Source of the DNA: Abyssibacter sp036156195
GTDB lineage: Bacteria > Pseudomonadota > Gammaproteobacteria > Nevskiales > OUC007
Length of the DNA: 64,000 nt
NCBI GenBank assembly: GCA_036156195.1
Contig: JAYZUZ010000012.1
Span: forward strand, 186,001 to 250,000
Direction of reading: 5' to 3'
The first letter of the stretch is position 1; the number at the start of each line of letters is the position of its first letter. A model generated the notes under the pieces. The model worked only from the letters and a program-made list of their open reading frames with translations, made no database searches and was not told where the DNA came from. The position numbers and the translations under genes are program-made. This document shows positions 40,894-49,189 of this stretch, in pieces.

Positions 40894-43047
40894 TTAGCCG
40901 TAGTAGCTTTCGCCCTTGGCGGCCATTTCCTTCATCCGTTCCGTCGGCTCGTAAAGCTTGCCGAGGTAGGCGTACTTTTCGCAGGCCTTCACGATGTGAT
41001 CGAGGCCCAGCGTATCGGCATACTTCAATGCGCCGCCACGGAACGGCGGGAAGCCGATACCCATGATCAGACCCATGTCGGCCTCTGCCGCCGTATCAAC
41101 GATGCCCTGCTCCAGGCAGCGCGCCGTTTCGATGATCATCGGCAGCATGTGGCGTTCGACGATCTCCTCATCCGAGTGCTCGCGCGTTTCCTTCACGGCC
41201 CCCTTGATGATTTCGTAGGCCTCGGGATCCTTGACCTTCTTCGGCTTGCCCTTGCGATCCTGCTCGTACTTGTAATAGCCGGAACCGGACTTCTGGCCCA
41301 GCCGGCCGGCCTCGACCATCAGATCCAGCGAAGATTTCTGTCCTTCGGCCGGGCTCATGCGATCCGGGTAGCCCGCAGCCAGTACATGGCCGACATGCTG
41401 GCTGGTGTCCATGCCCACGACATCGTTGAGGTAGGACGGACCCATCGGCCATCCAAATCCTTCCATCAGCTTGTCAATCCGCTGGAAGTCCGCGCCCTCG
41501 GCGATTAAGCCTTCAAATCCGAAGAAGTACGGGAACAGAATGCGGTTGACCAAAAAGCCCGGACAGTTGTTGACGACGATGGGGGTCTTCTTCATCCGGG
41601 TAGCGAGTGCAACCGTTGCCGCAATCGCCTCGTCGGAGGTCTTGGAGCCGCGGATCACCTCGACCAACGGCATGCGGTGGACGGGGTTGAAGAAATGCAT
41701 GCCGAGGAAGTTTTCGGGACGCTTGAGATCGGAAGCCAACTCATCAATCGAAATCGAGGAGGTGTTCGAGGCGATGATCACGTCTTCGCGTGCGTACTTC
41801 TCCACATCGGCGTAGACCATCTTCTTGATGTCTGCACGCTCGACCACAGCCTCGACAATGATATCCACTTCGCCGAAGTCGCCATAATTTAGCGTGTCGC
41901 GGATGTTATTGAGCACCGAGGCCATCTTCGCGGCATCCATCTTGCCGCGGGACACCTGCTTGTTCAGCAGCTTGGAGGCCTCGTTCAGGCCCAGGTCCAG
42001 CGCCGCCTTGTTGATGTCCTTCATGATCATGGGCGTACCGGTCGAAGCTGCCTGGTAGGCAATACCGCCGCCCATGATGCCCGCACCCAATACAGCGCCC
42101 TGCTTAATCTCTTTCGACTGCTTGATCCAGCCCTTGGACTTTTTCTTGATCAGCTGGTCGTTCATGAAGATGCCGATCAGCGCCTGGGCCTGCGTGGTCT
42201 TGGCAACTTTGACAAAGCCCTTGTGCTCGATCTTGAGCGCGTCATCGCGTCCCTTGTTGGCAGCCTTTTGAATGCAGTTAATGGCTTCGATCGGAGCTGG
42301 ATAATGCTTGCCTGCCTTGCCGGCCACGAACCCCTTGGCTGTTTCGAACACCATCATCGAATCCACCGGGCCCAGCTTCAGCGGCCCCGTCTTCTGCGCA
42401 CGACGCGCCTGCCAGTCCATCTCGCCTGCGATACAAAGCGCCAGCAACGACTTGGCCGCTTCGAGTAACTGATCTGGCTCGACTACGGCGTCGACGCAAC
42501 CGTTCGCCAGGGCCGCTTTGGCCTTGACATTGCTGCCGCCCGCAATCATTTCAATGGCATTGTCGGCACCAATCAGGCGAGGAAGACGAACCGTGCCACC
42601 GAACCCGGGGAAGATGCCCAGTTTGACTTCGGGCAACCCGACTGCCGCCTTGGAGGACATCACCCGATAATCGGACGACAAGGCCATTTCAAAACCGCCG
42701 CCCAACGCCATCCCATTGATCGCAGTGACGGTCGGCATCTGCAGGTCCTCAAATCCGGAGAACACCGCATTGGATTCTGCAGACCACTCGATCAGTTGTT
42801 CATCCGACTGGGAGAAGGCTGCGCCAAACTCGGTAATGTCGGCGCCCACGATGAAGCCATCCTTACCGCTGGTCACCACGACACCTTTCGCGCCCGTGTG
42901 GGCTGCGATGGCCTGCGTGGCCTCACCCAGTTCCTTGACGGTTGCGGCATCGAACTTGTTGATCGCATCGCCCTCTCGGTCGAAACGCAGCTCGATCATG
43001 CCGTCCCCGAGCTCATGGCACTGGATCGACTTTCCTTGGAAAATCAT
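40894..43047 (-). CDS. fadB: Fatty oxidation complex alpha subunit FadB
   Basis: A 717-aa multifunctional enzyme. The N-terminal enoyl-CoA hydratase/isomerase domain shows MALGGGFEMALSSD and VGLPEVKLGIFPGFGG with the two catalytic Glu. The NAD-binding hydroxyacyl-CoA dehydrogenase domain starts near residue 315 (AVLGAGIMGGGIAYQAA), with FLGMHFFNPVHRMPLVEVI, and two C-terminal 3HCDH domains follow. The length matches E. coli FadB (729 aa). AGGA lies seven bases before the ATG. First gene of fadBA; a dyad upstream (43156-43170) may be its operator. Confidence 0.96.
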   Translation of the reverse strand: MIFQGKSIQCHELGDGMIELRFDREGDAINKFDAATVKELGEATQAIAAHTGAKGVVVTSGKDGFIVGADITEFGAAFSQSDEQLIEWSAESNAVFSGFEDLQMPTVTAINGMALGGGFEMALSSDYRVMSSKAAVGLPEVKLGIFPGFGGTVRLPRLIGADNAIEMIAGGSNVKAKAALANGCVDAVVEPDQLLEAAKSLLALCIAGEMDWQARRAQKTGPLKLGPVDSMMVFETAKGFVAGKAGKHYPAPIEAINCIQKAANKGRDDALKIEHKGFVKVAKTTQAQALIGIFMNDQLIKKKSKGWIKQSKEIKQGAVLGAGIMGGGIAYQAASTGTPMIMKDINKAALDLGLNEASKLLNKQVSRGKMDAAKMASVLNNIRDTLNYGDFGEVDIIVEAVVERADIKKMVYADVEKYAREDVIIASNTSSISIDELASDLKRPENFLGMHFFNPVHRMPLVEVIRGSKTSDEAIAATVALATRMKKTPIVVNNCPGFLVNRILFPYFFGFEGLIAEGADFQRIDKLMEGFGWPMGPSYLNDVVGMDTSQHVGHVLAAGYPDRMSPAEGQKSSLDLMVEAGRLGQKSGSGYYKYEQDRKGKPKKVKDPEAYEIIKGAVKETREHSDEEIVERHMLPMIIETARCLEQGIVDTAAEADMGLIMGIGFPPFRGGALKYADTLGLDHIVKACEKYAYLGKLYEPTERMKEMAAKGESYYG

Positions 43048-43327
43048 AGGCTTGTCCTATAGAGATGAAGAAGTGGTAAGCAGGCAACCTTGTCAGGCAG
43101 CCTGCGACTAAAAAATTGAGGGACGCGCCACTATATCGGTGCACCCTGAGGCCGTAAACCAAGTCGGTTTGGCGTTCTGATCACGTGGCAAGACTGAATC
43201 ATTGCCCCACCACCGACAATCAACCCACGACGGGAGCAATCAGCCTTAATTGCCGATTTTGACAGCGATTTTCGCCACTCCTACACTCCAGCAGACATCA
43301 TCTGCCACCGAAAGGATCGGGGACACC
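43048..43327. other. Divergent promoter region between fadBA and the phasin gene
   Basis: No gene is seen in these 280 bases. They hold a dyad AAACC-N5-GGTTT, a GCAGGC/GCCTGC inverted repeat (43080-43105) in the fadB leader, and AT-rich promoter-like sequence near 43110 (CTAAAAAATTG). Confidence 0.5.
43156..43170. promoter_or_regulatory. Candidate fatty-acid regulator operator
   Basis: AAACC-AAGTC-GGTTT, a perfect five-base inverted repeat 109 bases upstream of fadB and 158 bases before the phasin start. TetR-type PsrA/FadR-like regulators of fad genes bind AAAC..GTTT dyads in related bacteria; the assignment is by resemblance only. Confidence 0.35.
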
Positions 43328-44233
43328 ATGGCCGCCAAGAAGAAGCTCGCCAAGTTGAAGACCCAGATGGAGGACGTCCGAGGCATCGCTATCGAGACGG
43401 TCATCAGTGCAAACAAGATCGTGTATCAGGGGATCCAGCGCCTCGCTGAACATGAGCTTGATGAACTTCAGAAAAGCTACAAAACCGTCGTCGACGGCCT
43501 CAAGGCAAGCGGTCAGAAAGGTGACATCAAGAGTACGGCCCAAGCTCAGCTCGATCTGCTTCAGCAGACCATTGACCAGATCATTGCGAACGCACGGACC
43601 AGCGTGCAGATCATTACCGAAACGCGTGTGGCGCTGACGGACGCCCTTTCCTCCGGCTTGCAAGGTAAAAAGTCAGCCAAGAAAGATTTATCCGCCGCCA
43701 AGAAGCAGGCCAGCGCCGCAGCGAAACAGGTTCGTGCGGCAACGCAGACGGCGCGCACGGCGGCTGAATCTGCCGTAGACGCCGCAACCAAGCAGATCGA
43801 GGGGGCGGCAAAGTCAGCCTCATCAACTGCGCGCTCCAGCCGCAGCTCAAGTACGCGGAAGCCCGCCACCAAGCGCACGCGCAGCACTGCCGCGAAGAGC
43901 ACTGCCGCGAAGAGCACTGCCGCGAAGAGCACTGCCGCGAAGAGCACTGCTGCAAAGAGCACTGCTGCAAAGAGCACTGCTGCAAAGAGCACTGCTGCAA
44001 AGAGCACTGCTGCAAAGAGCACTGCTGCAAAGAGCACTGCTGCAAAGAGCACTGCGACCAAAACAACGAGCACCAAGCGAGCCACGACACGCAAGCCTGC
44101 CAGCAAGACGGGAGCCGCAGCCAAGAAACCCGCCAGCAAGTCCCGTGCGGCTGGCAGCAAGCCGGCGGCGAGCACATCCTCTCGCGTCAAACGGGCCACG
44201 TCGGCAGCCAAGTCATCGTCGACCAAATCCTGA
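43328..44233 (+). CDS. Phasin-like protein with histone-H1-like Lys/Ala/Ser/Thr-rich tail (PhaF type)
   Basis: A 301-aa protein. Residues 1 to about 115 are a helical phasin domain (VSANKIVYQGIQRLAEHELD, TAQAQLDLLQQTIDQIIANA) that would coat polyhydroxyalkanoate granules. The rest is a basic, low-complexity tail with 11 perfect STAAK units and one variant, followed by RKPASK-type motifs like those of PhaF and AlgP, which bind DNA. I chose ATG 43328, preceded by GGGGA. Divergent from fadBA, fitting a link between beta-oxidation and carbon storage. No PHA synthase gene is in the window. Confidence 0.75.
   Translation: MAAKKKLAKLKTQMEDVRGIAIETVISANKIVYQGIQRLAEHELDELQKSYKTVVDGLKASGQKGDIKSTAQAQLDLLQQTIDQIIANARTSVQIITETRVALTDALSSGLQGKKSAKKDLSAAKKQASAAAKQVRAATQTARTAAESAVDAATKQIEGAAKSASSTARSSRSSSTRKPATKRTRSTAAKSTAAKSTAAKSTAAKSTAAKSTAAKSTAAKSTAAKSTAAKSTAAKSTAAKSTATKTTSTKRATTRKPASKTGAAAKKPASKSRAAGSKPAASTSSRVKRATSAAKSSSTKS
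43883..44047 (+). repeat. 11-unit, 15-bp tandem repeat inside the phasin gene
   Basis: Eleven exact-length units coding Ser-Thr-Ala-Ala-Lys. The first four read AGCACTGCCGCGAAG, the next seven AGCACTGCTGCAAAG, and a twelfth diverged unit follows at 44048. Such an array is prone to copy-number change in frame. Confidence 0.95.
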
Positions 44234-44254
44234 GCCCACGCGATCAACGGTCCC

Positions 44255-44282
44255 AAGGCCCGGTGAACTGCCGGGCCTTTTT
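44255..44282 (+). terminator. Intrinsic terminator after the phasin gene
   Basis: AAGGCCCGG / CCGGGCCTT stem with a seven-base loop and a short T-run, 21 bases after the stop. Confidence 0.85.
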
Positions 44283-44293
44283 CTTGTAAGCCT

Positions 44294-45232
44294 ATGGAAA
44301 CCGGATCCCTCGACGCCTTGACCCAGGCCTGCCGACTGCTCGCCGACGGCACGCGACTACGTTTGCTCGCGGTCCTGGAGAGCGATGCACTGTCTGTTGC
44401 CGAGCTCACCCAGGTGACAGGCCTGGCCCAAAGTCGCGTCTCATCACATGTGAGCAAGCTGCGCGAAGCCAAGCTCCTCACCGATGCCCGGCTGGGCAGC
44501 AGCACGCTTTATTCCTTCGCGCCAGAGATCGGCGACAGTCTGCCCGGTGCGCTTTGGGCAGCGCTCAAGACACGCCTGGATGATGACCAGATCGGCGCAG
44601 ACCTGGAACGGGCCCGCGAAGTGATTCGCAGCCGCCACGCAACCCTGTCCTGGGCAGACTCAGTGGCCGGACGCATGGAGCTGCACTACTCCCCCGGCCG
44701 GACATGGGAGGCGACCGCGCGGGCGCTCATCGAACTGCTGGAGCTAGGTGATGTGCTGGACATCGCATCGGGCGATGGCGTTCTGGCTGAGCTGCTCGCC
44801 GACCACGCTGAATCCGTCACCTGTGTCGACCTGAGCCGCAATGTCGTCCAGGCGGGCTGCCGGCGGTTGGCCCACCATCCTAATGTTCAGTTCGAGCAGG
44901 CCGATATGCACGCATTGCCGTTCGAAGACGCGGCGTTTTCGGTGGTGTTCTGCATGCATGCGCTGACCTACTCAACCGACCCGCAGCAGGTTTTATCCGA
45001 GGCGGCACGCGTACTCAAGCCCGGAGGCACACTGGTGGTTGCAACGCTCGCACAGCATGAGCACGCCGCGACGACTCGCGCATATGACCATGTAAATCAG
45101 GGCTTTAGCGAAGCAGCTCTGCGCACTTTGCTTGAGACGCAGGAGCTGCGTGTTGTATCGTGCCGAAGCGGATCGCGGGAACAACGTCCCCCCTATTTTC
45201 AGGTGGTGATTGCGGTGGCCCGGCGTGATTAG
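44294..45232 (+). CDS. ArsR-type regulator fused to a SAM-dependent methyltransferase
   Basis: A 312-aa two-domain protein. Residues 1-90 are an ArsR winged helix (CRLLADGTRLRLLAVLESDA, GLAQSRVSSHVSKLREAKLL) without the CxC metal site. Residues from about 130 form a class I methyltransferase (VLDIASGDGVLAELLADHAE, then MHALPFEDAAFSVVFCMHAL, RVLKPGGTLVVATL). Proteins of this build often sit near methionine or SAM-cycle genes; none are seen here. It may sense a SAM-related metabolite. Start only 12 bases past the phasin terminator. Confidence 0.85.
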   Translation: METGSLDALTQACRLLADGTRLRLLAVLESDALSVAELTQVTGLAQSRVSSHVSKLREAKLLTDARLGSSTLYSFAPEIGDSLPGALWAALKTRLDDDQIGADLERAREVIRSRHATLSWADSVAGRMELHYSPGRTWEATARALIELLELGDVLDIASGDGVLAELLADHAESVTCVDLSRNVVQAGCRRLAHHPNVQFEQADMHALPFEDAAFSVVFCMHALTYSTDPQQVLSEAARVLKPGGTLVVATLAQHEHAATTRAYDHVNQGFSEAALRTLLETQELRVVSCRSGSREQRPPYFQVVIAVARRD

Positions 45233-45256
45233 TCACGCCAACGGAGACGACTCGCA

Positions 45257-45757
45257 ATGCCTCAAAGGAAAGACCACGCCATGCGCTATGTCGCGAGTCT
45301 GAGTGTCCTGCTGCTGACATTCTGGCTATTGCTGTCGGGCCACTACACGTTCCTGCTCAACAGCCTGGGCGTGCTGTCCGTCGTCCTAGTGGTCTGGCTC
45401 GCGCGACGCATGTCGGTGACCGACGATGAAATGGCCCCATTGCATTTGACGCCCCGGCTACCGGCGTACTGGCTGTGGCTGGCCCTGGAGGTGATCCGGT
45501 CCTCGATCCGGGTTTCCCTGCAAATCATTGTCGGACGCGCTTCGATTAATCCGGCCATCGGCAGTATCGCCCATCAACAGACGTCGGGCATGGGCGAGAC
45601 GCTGCTTGCCAACTCAATCACGCTCACGCCGGGGACACTGGCTGTCCGCGTGCACGAGGACCGGGTCGATATCCATGCCCTCAACGCCCGTAGCCTCGAC
45701 TCGCTGGAGAACGGTCGGTTTGCCGCGCGTATCCGCAAGCTGGAGACCGGCGAATGA
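45257..45757 (+). CDS. Mrp-type Na+/H+ antiporter subunit E
   Basis: A 166-aa inner membrane protein with two N-terminal helices (SLSVLLLTFWLLLSGHYTFLL) and a cytoplasmic part ending VHEDRVDIHALNARSLDSL, the MNHE pattern (NSITLTPGTLAVRV). ATG 45257 follows GGAG by 11 bases; ATG 45281 is nearer the usual family start. First gene of a ten-gene operon with overlapping ends throughout. Confidence 0.88.
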   Translation: MPQRKDHAMRYVASLSVLLLTFWLLLSGHYTFLLNSLGVLSVVLVVWLARRMSVTDDEMAPLHLTPRLPAYWLWLALEVIRSSIRVSLQIIVGRASINPAIGSIAHQQTSGMGETLLANSITLTPGTLAVRVHEDRVDIHALNARSLDSLENGRFAARIRKLETGE

Positions 45758-46044
45758 TGTTTGCCGCGGCGATGCTTGCCGTGGTCACGACCATGGGACT
45801 TGCGCTGTGCAGAGCACTTCTGGGCCCTACAGTTTATGACCGGATCTTGGCGCTTAACGTCTTCGGCACCAAGACGGTGCTCTTTATTGCAGTGGCCGGT
45901 TATCTATTCGGTCGACCGGAATTCCTCGACATCGCGCTCGTTTATGCGCTGATCAACTTCATTGCCACCATCGCCGTGCTCAAGCTGATGCACTACGGCG
46001 AACTGGGCTGGGTCGACCCGTCAAGCCAACAGGACGATCTATGA
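45754..46044 (+). CDS. Mrp-type antiporter subunit F
   Basis: A 96-aa protein with three membrane helices. GPTVYDRILALNVFGTKTVL and PEFLDIALVYALINFIATIA are the MnhF/MrpF signatures. Starts inside the subunit E stop (ATGA). Confidence 0.92.
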   Translation: MMFAAAMLAVVTTMGLALCRALLGPTVYDRILALNVFGTKTVLFIAVAGYLFGRPEFLDIALVYALINFIATIAVLKLMHYGELGWVDPSSQQDDL

Positions 46045-46361
46045 CGCTGTTACTCGATACCTTGTCCTGGGGCTTGCTCATCATGGGCGGAGGGTTCTGC
46101 GTGCTCAGCGGTATCGGCCTGTTCCGAATGCCCGATGTCTTTACGCGATCGCACGCAGCTGGGATGACCGACGCTGTCGGCGCCACGCTCATTCTGACCG
46201 GGCTGCTGCTGCAGACGCCGGATTGGACGGTGGCTGTCCGACTCGTCCTCATTATCGGCTTTCTGGTGCTGACCAGCCCCACCGCCAGCCACGCATTAGC
46301 GCAGGCTGCGTTGACCGACGGGTTACGACCACAACTCGGCCAGGGAGCACGGACTCGCTGA
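46041..46361 (+). CDS. Mrp-type antiporter subunit G
   Basis: A 106-aa, three-helix protein. GGGFCVLSGIGLFRMPDVFT, RSHAAGMTDAVGATLILTGL and LTSPTASHALAQAA match MnhG/MrpG. It overlaps its neighbours at both ends (four bases upstream, one base downstream). Confidence 0.92.
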   Translation: MTLLLDTLSWGLLIMGGGFCVLSGIGLFRMPDVFTRSHAAGMTDAVGATLILTGLLLQTPDWTVAVRLVLIIGFLVLTSPTASHALAQAALTDGLRPQLGQGARTR

Positions 46362-46924
46362 TGGACAGCCTGATGTTTGATGCCCTGAATCTGTTTTTGC
46401 TCGCCTGCCTGGTCGTGACAGCGCTGGCCATCGCCCGCCTACGGGGACTGTTTGCCGTGGCCATGCTCAGCGGGATCTACAGCCTGCTCTGCGCCAGCGT
46501 CTTTGTCTTGCTGGATGCAGTCGATGTGGCCTTCACGGAGGCCGCGGTTGGGGCTGGCATGACCACCGTGCTGTTTCTGGCGACGTTCGGGCTGACGCGC
46601 GCAAAGGAACAGGATGCCCCGCATGAGCGCCGCGCGCCTGCACTGATCACCGCTCTGGCCTGCGGCGCCGTTTTACTGTACGCCCTGACAGACATGCCCG
46701 AGTTCGGGCAAGCCAGCACGCCGGTGCACACGCACCCGATCGCAGAGCGCTACATCGTCACCACGCACGATGAAGTGGGGATTCCAAACATGGTCACCAC
46801 CCTGCTCGCCAGCTATCGGGGTTTCGACACCCTGGGCGAAGTCGTTGTGGTGTTTACAGCAGGTATCGCCGTGTTGATGCTGCTCGGCCGTTGTAGTCGG
46901 GAGCGTGAGGAGACCCACCGCTAA
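46361..46924 (+). CDS. MbhD/MbhE-like antiporter subunit (DUF4040 type)
   Basis: A 187-aa membrane protein. The N-terminal half (ALAIARLRGLFAVAMLSGIY, DVAFTEAAVGAGMTTVLFLA) is the MbhD/DUF4040 domain that forms the C-terminal part of long MrpA proteins; the later half (NMVTTLLASYRGFDTLGEVVVVF) matches MbhE, the next piece of MrpA. It therefore supplies the portion absent elsewhere, since no long MrpA is present. I chose ATG 46361, overlapping the subunit G stop (TGATG), with no family residues upstream of it. Confidence 0.85.
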   Translation: MDSLMFDALNLFLLACLVVTALAIARLRGLFAVAMLSGIYSLLCASVFVLLDAVDVAFTEAAVGAGMTTVLFLATFGLTRAKEQDAPHERRAPALITALACGAVLLYALTDMPEFGQASTPVHTHPIAERYIVTTHDEVGIPNMVTTLLASYRGFDTLGEVVVVFTAGIAVLMLLGRCSREREETHR

Positions 46925-47355
46925 TGGCTTTGCATCATGAGCACGTGGTTCTCCGGGTCATTTCAAAGATCCTGATTCCGCTGATTCTACTGTTTGCCCT
47001 GTACGTCCAGTTCCATGGTGATTACGGGCCGGGCGGCGGCTTCCAGGCCGGGGTGATCTTCGCAGCGGGAATCGTGCTCTACGCATTGGTCTTTGGCCTG
47101 GATGCGGCCCGGGCGGTCGTCCCGCCTGCCGTACTCCGGCGACTGGCGCCGTTAGGCGTACTGCTTTACGCCGGGGTGGGTGTGTTCAGCCTGCTGAAGG
47201 GCTACGCCTATCTTGACTACACCGCCATAGACCCTGCCGACCCCAGCCACGGTCAGCACCTGGGTATTCTGCTCGTAGAGTTTGGTGTCGGCCTGACAGT
47301 CGCCTCGGTGATGTTGATGCTGTTCTTCAGTTTTGCCGGGCGAGGTCGCGGATGA
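46924..47355 (+). CDS. Mrp-type antiporter subunit B
   Basis: A 143-aa protein with four membrane helices. FHGDYGPGGGFQAGVIFAAG is the MnhB signature, followed by GVFSLLKGYAYLDY and a C-terminal helix LVEFGVGLTVASVMLMLFF. TAATG overlap with the preceding gene. Confidence 0.93.
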   Translation: MALHHEHVVLRVISKILIPLILLFALYVQFHGDYGPGGGFQAGVIFAAGIVLYALVFGLDAARAVVPPAVLRRLAPLGVLLYAGVGVFSLLKGYAYLDYTAIDPADPSHGQHLGILLVEFGVGLTVASVMLMLFFSFAGRGRG

Positions 47356-47711
47356 TTCTCGCGCACTACAACTACTGGGTAGTCGTGCTGCTCATGATGA
47401 TCGGAATTTATACGATCATGGCGCACGGCAATCTGGTGAAAAAACTGCTCGGACTGACCGTATTCCAGACGTCAGTTTTTCTGATGTTCATCAGTCTCGG
47501 GAAGATTGAGGGAGCAACAGCCCCCATCCTGACGACCGATGGGGCCACCTACTCCAACCCCCTGCCCCATGTCCTCATTCTCACGGCGATTGTCGTCGGC
47601 GTCGCAACCACAGCCGTGGGCCTGGCACTGGTGGTCAGAATTCATGAAGCGTTCAAGACCATTGAGGAGCACGAGGCGATCAGACAGGAACAGGAGTCAG
47701 GCCGCACGTGA
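47352..47711 (+). CDS. Mrp-type antiporter subunit C (NuoK-like)
   Basis: A 119-aa, three-helix protein homologous to NuoK. NLVKKLLGLTVFQTSVFLMF and LPHVLILTAIVVGVATTAVGLALVVRIHEAF are characteristic, including the membrane-buried region equivalent to the NuoK Glu sites. Four-base overlaps at both ends. Confidence 0.93.
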   Translation: MILAHYNYWVVVLLMMIGIYTIMAHGNLVKKLLGLTVFQTSVFLMFISLGKIEGATAPILTTDGATYSNPLPHVLILTAIVVGVATTAVGLALVVRIHEAFKTIEEHEAIRQEQESGRT

Positions 47712-49189
47712 TTAGCCAACTGCCCGTCCTGGTGGTGGTGATCCCCATGTTGATCGCCCCGTTGATCGTCTTGCTACGCCATCCTGTCATCGCCTGGGCG
47801 TTGTATACAACGGCTGCGGCCTGCAGCTTTGCGCTGGCGGTCGCTTGCTTGATCCAGGTTGAGCAGCATGGGCTGTTACAGGCCTATCTCGGGGGTTGGG
47901 AGCCCCCGTTCGGGATTGAGTACCGCGTCGATCACGCTAACGCCTTGGTGCTGTGCCTCGTCAGCGGCATTGCCTTGCTGGTCAGTCCGATGGCGCTGCG
48001 CTCGGCAGCGGACGAGATCTCGCAACCACGTCTTTACCTTTTTTATGCCTGCCTGACGCTTTGCCTGACCGGCCTGCTCGGAATGACGGCCACTGGCGAC
48101 GCGTTCAATGTGTTTGTTTTTCTGGAAATTTCGTCGTTGTCCGGCTACGCGCTCATTGCCATGGGGCGCTCCCGTATGGCTTTGCTGGCGAGCTTTCGCT
48201 ATCTGGTCATGGGCACCATCGGCGGGACGTTCTTTCTGACGGGGGTCGGACTGCTCTACGCCGTGACCGGCACCCTGAATATGGCCGACCTCGCAGACCG
48301 TATCGTGCCGGCGTTTGGCAGCCGGGTGCTGGTGGCCGCAGTCGCATTCATCGTCATCGGACTGGCCATCAAGATCGCCCTGTTCCCACTGCACGCTTGG
48401 TTACCCGCTGCCTATTCCCAGGCACCGTCGCTGGTCACTGCATTCATGGCGGCAACCTCGACCAAGGTGGCGGCCTATGTGCTGCTGCGATTTGTCGCCA
48501 CCGTCGTCGGCCCACTGGTGGTGTTTTCGGCGCTATCCCTGGGCCAGATCCTGGGCACACTGGCCTGCATTGCCATGGTTGCCGGGTCGGTCGCCGCCAT
48601 TTATCAAACCGATTTCAAGCGGCTGCTCGCTTGGTCCAGCCTTGCGCAAATCGGCTATATCGTTCTGGGTATCAGCCTTGGCACCGATGCCGGCGCCTCG
48701 GCGGCGCTCACCCACATGATCAACCACGGGCTGATTAAATGTGGCCTGTTTGTGATCGCCGCCATGCTGGTCTGGCAGCACGGGGAGGCTGCCATAAGTC
48801 GATTTGCCGGTTTGCCTCGCCGCGCGCCACTGCTGTTCGCAGCGTTCATCATTGGCGCGTTGGGCCTGATTGGCGTGCCGGGAACCGCCGGCTTCATCAG
48901 TAAGTGGGTCTTGTTGGAGGCGCTGATGGATGTCGGTCACTGGCCTGCCATCGTGGCCGTGCTTATCAGCTCTCTACTCGCGGTGATTTATTGCTGGCGA
49001 GTCGTCGAGATCGCATGGTTCACCCAAGCGGATGCCACTGCGGATTCGGCGGTCAGAAGACAACCCATTGGCGCTTGGATGAGTCTCTGTGCCGCCAGCA
49101 TCCTGATCATTTATTTCGGTTTGCACAGTGACTGGCTGATTGCATTAACAAACACAGCCGGGACGCATCTGCTGGGTGCGACACGATGA
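47708..49189 (+). CDS. Mrp-type antiporter subunit D (proton-pumping, first copy)
   Basis: A 493-aa NuoL/M/N-like subunit with about 14 helices. Key features are the helix-5 Glu in FNVFVFLEISSLSGYALIAM, the Lys in GLAIKIALFPLHAWLPAAYS, SLVTAFMAATSTKVAAYVLL and the later LINHGLIK-type region (THMINHGLIKCGLFVIAAML). These polar residues form the ion channel. GTG start overlapping the subunit C stop. Confidence 0.93.
   Translation: MISQLPVLVVVIPMLIAPLIVLLRHPVIAWALYTTAAACSFALAVACLIQVEQHGLLQAYLGGWEPPFGIEYRVDHANALVLCLVSGIALLVSPMALRSAADEISQPRLYLFYACLTLCLTGLLGMTATGDAFNVFVFLEISSLSGYALIAMGRSRMALLASFRYLVMGTIGGTFFLTGVGLLYAVTGTLNMADLADRIVPAFGSRVLVAAVAFIVIGLAIKIALFPLHAWLPAAYSQAPSLVTAFMAATSTKVAAYVLLRFVATVVGPLVVFSALSLGQILGTLACIAMVAGSVAAIYQTDFKRLLAWSSLAQIGYIVLGISLGTDAGASAALTHMINHGLIKCGLFVIAAMLVWQHGEAAISRFAGLPRRAPLLFAAFIIGALGLIGVPGTAGFISKWVLLEALMDVGHWPAIVAVLISSLLAVIYCWRVVEIAWFTQADATADSAVRRQPIGAWMSLCAASILIIYFGLHSDWLIALTNTAGTHLLGATR

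Noticed and set aside
43106..43125. CGACTAAAAAATT near the fadB promoter as a CrbR site
   Set aside because: The right half-site is missing; it looks like ordinary AT-rich promoter sequence.
43883..44047. Regular 15-bp repeats that might suggest a CRISPR or iteron array
   Set aside because: Units are contiguous without spacers, keep one reading frame and code for a known kind of basic tail.
43561..44505. Long open frame on the minus strand with repeated VLFAA units
   Set aside because: It is the mirror of the STAAK repeat of the phasin gene on the plus strand; repeats with no stop in one frame often leave other frames open. The plus-strand frame has the phasin domain, a ribosome site and a terminator.
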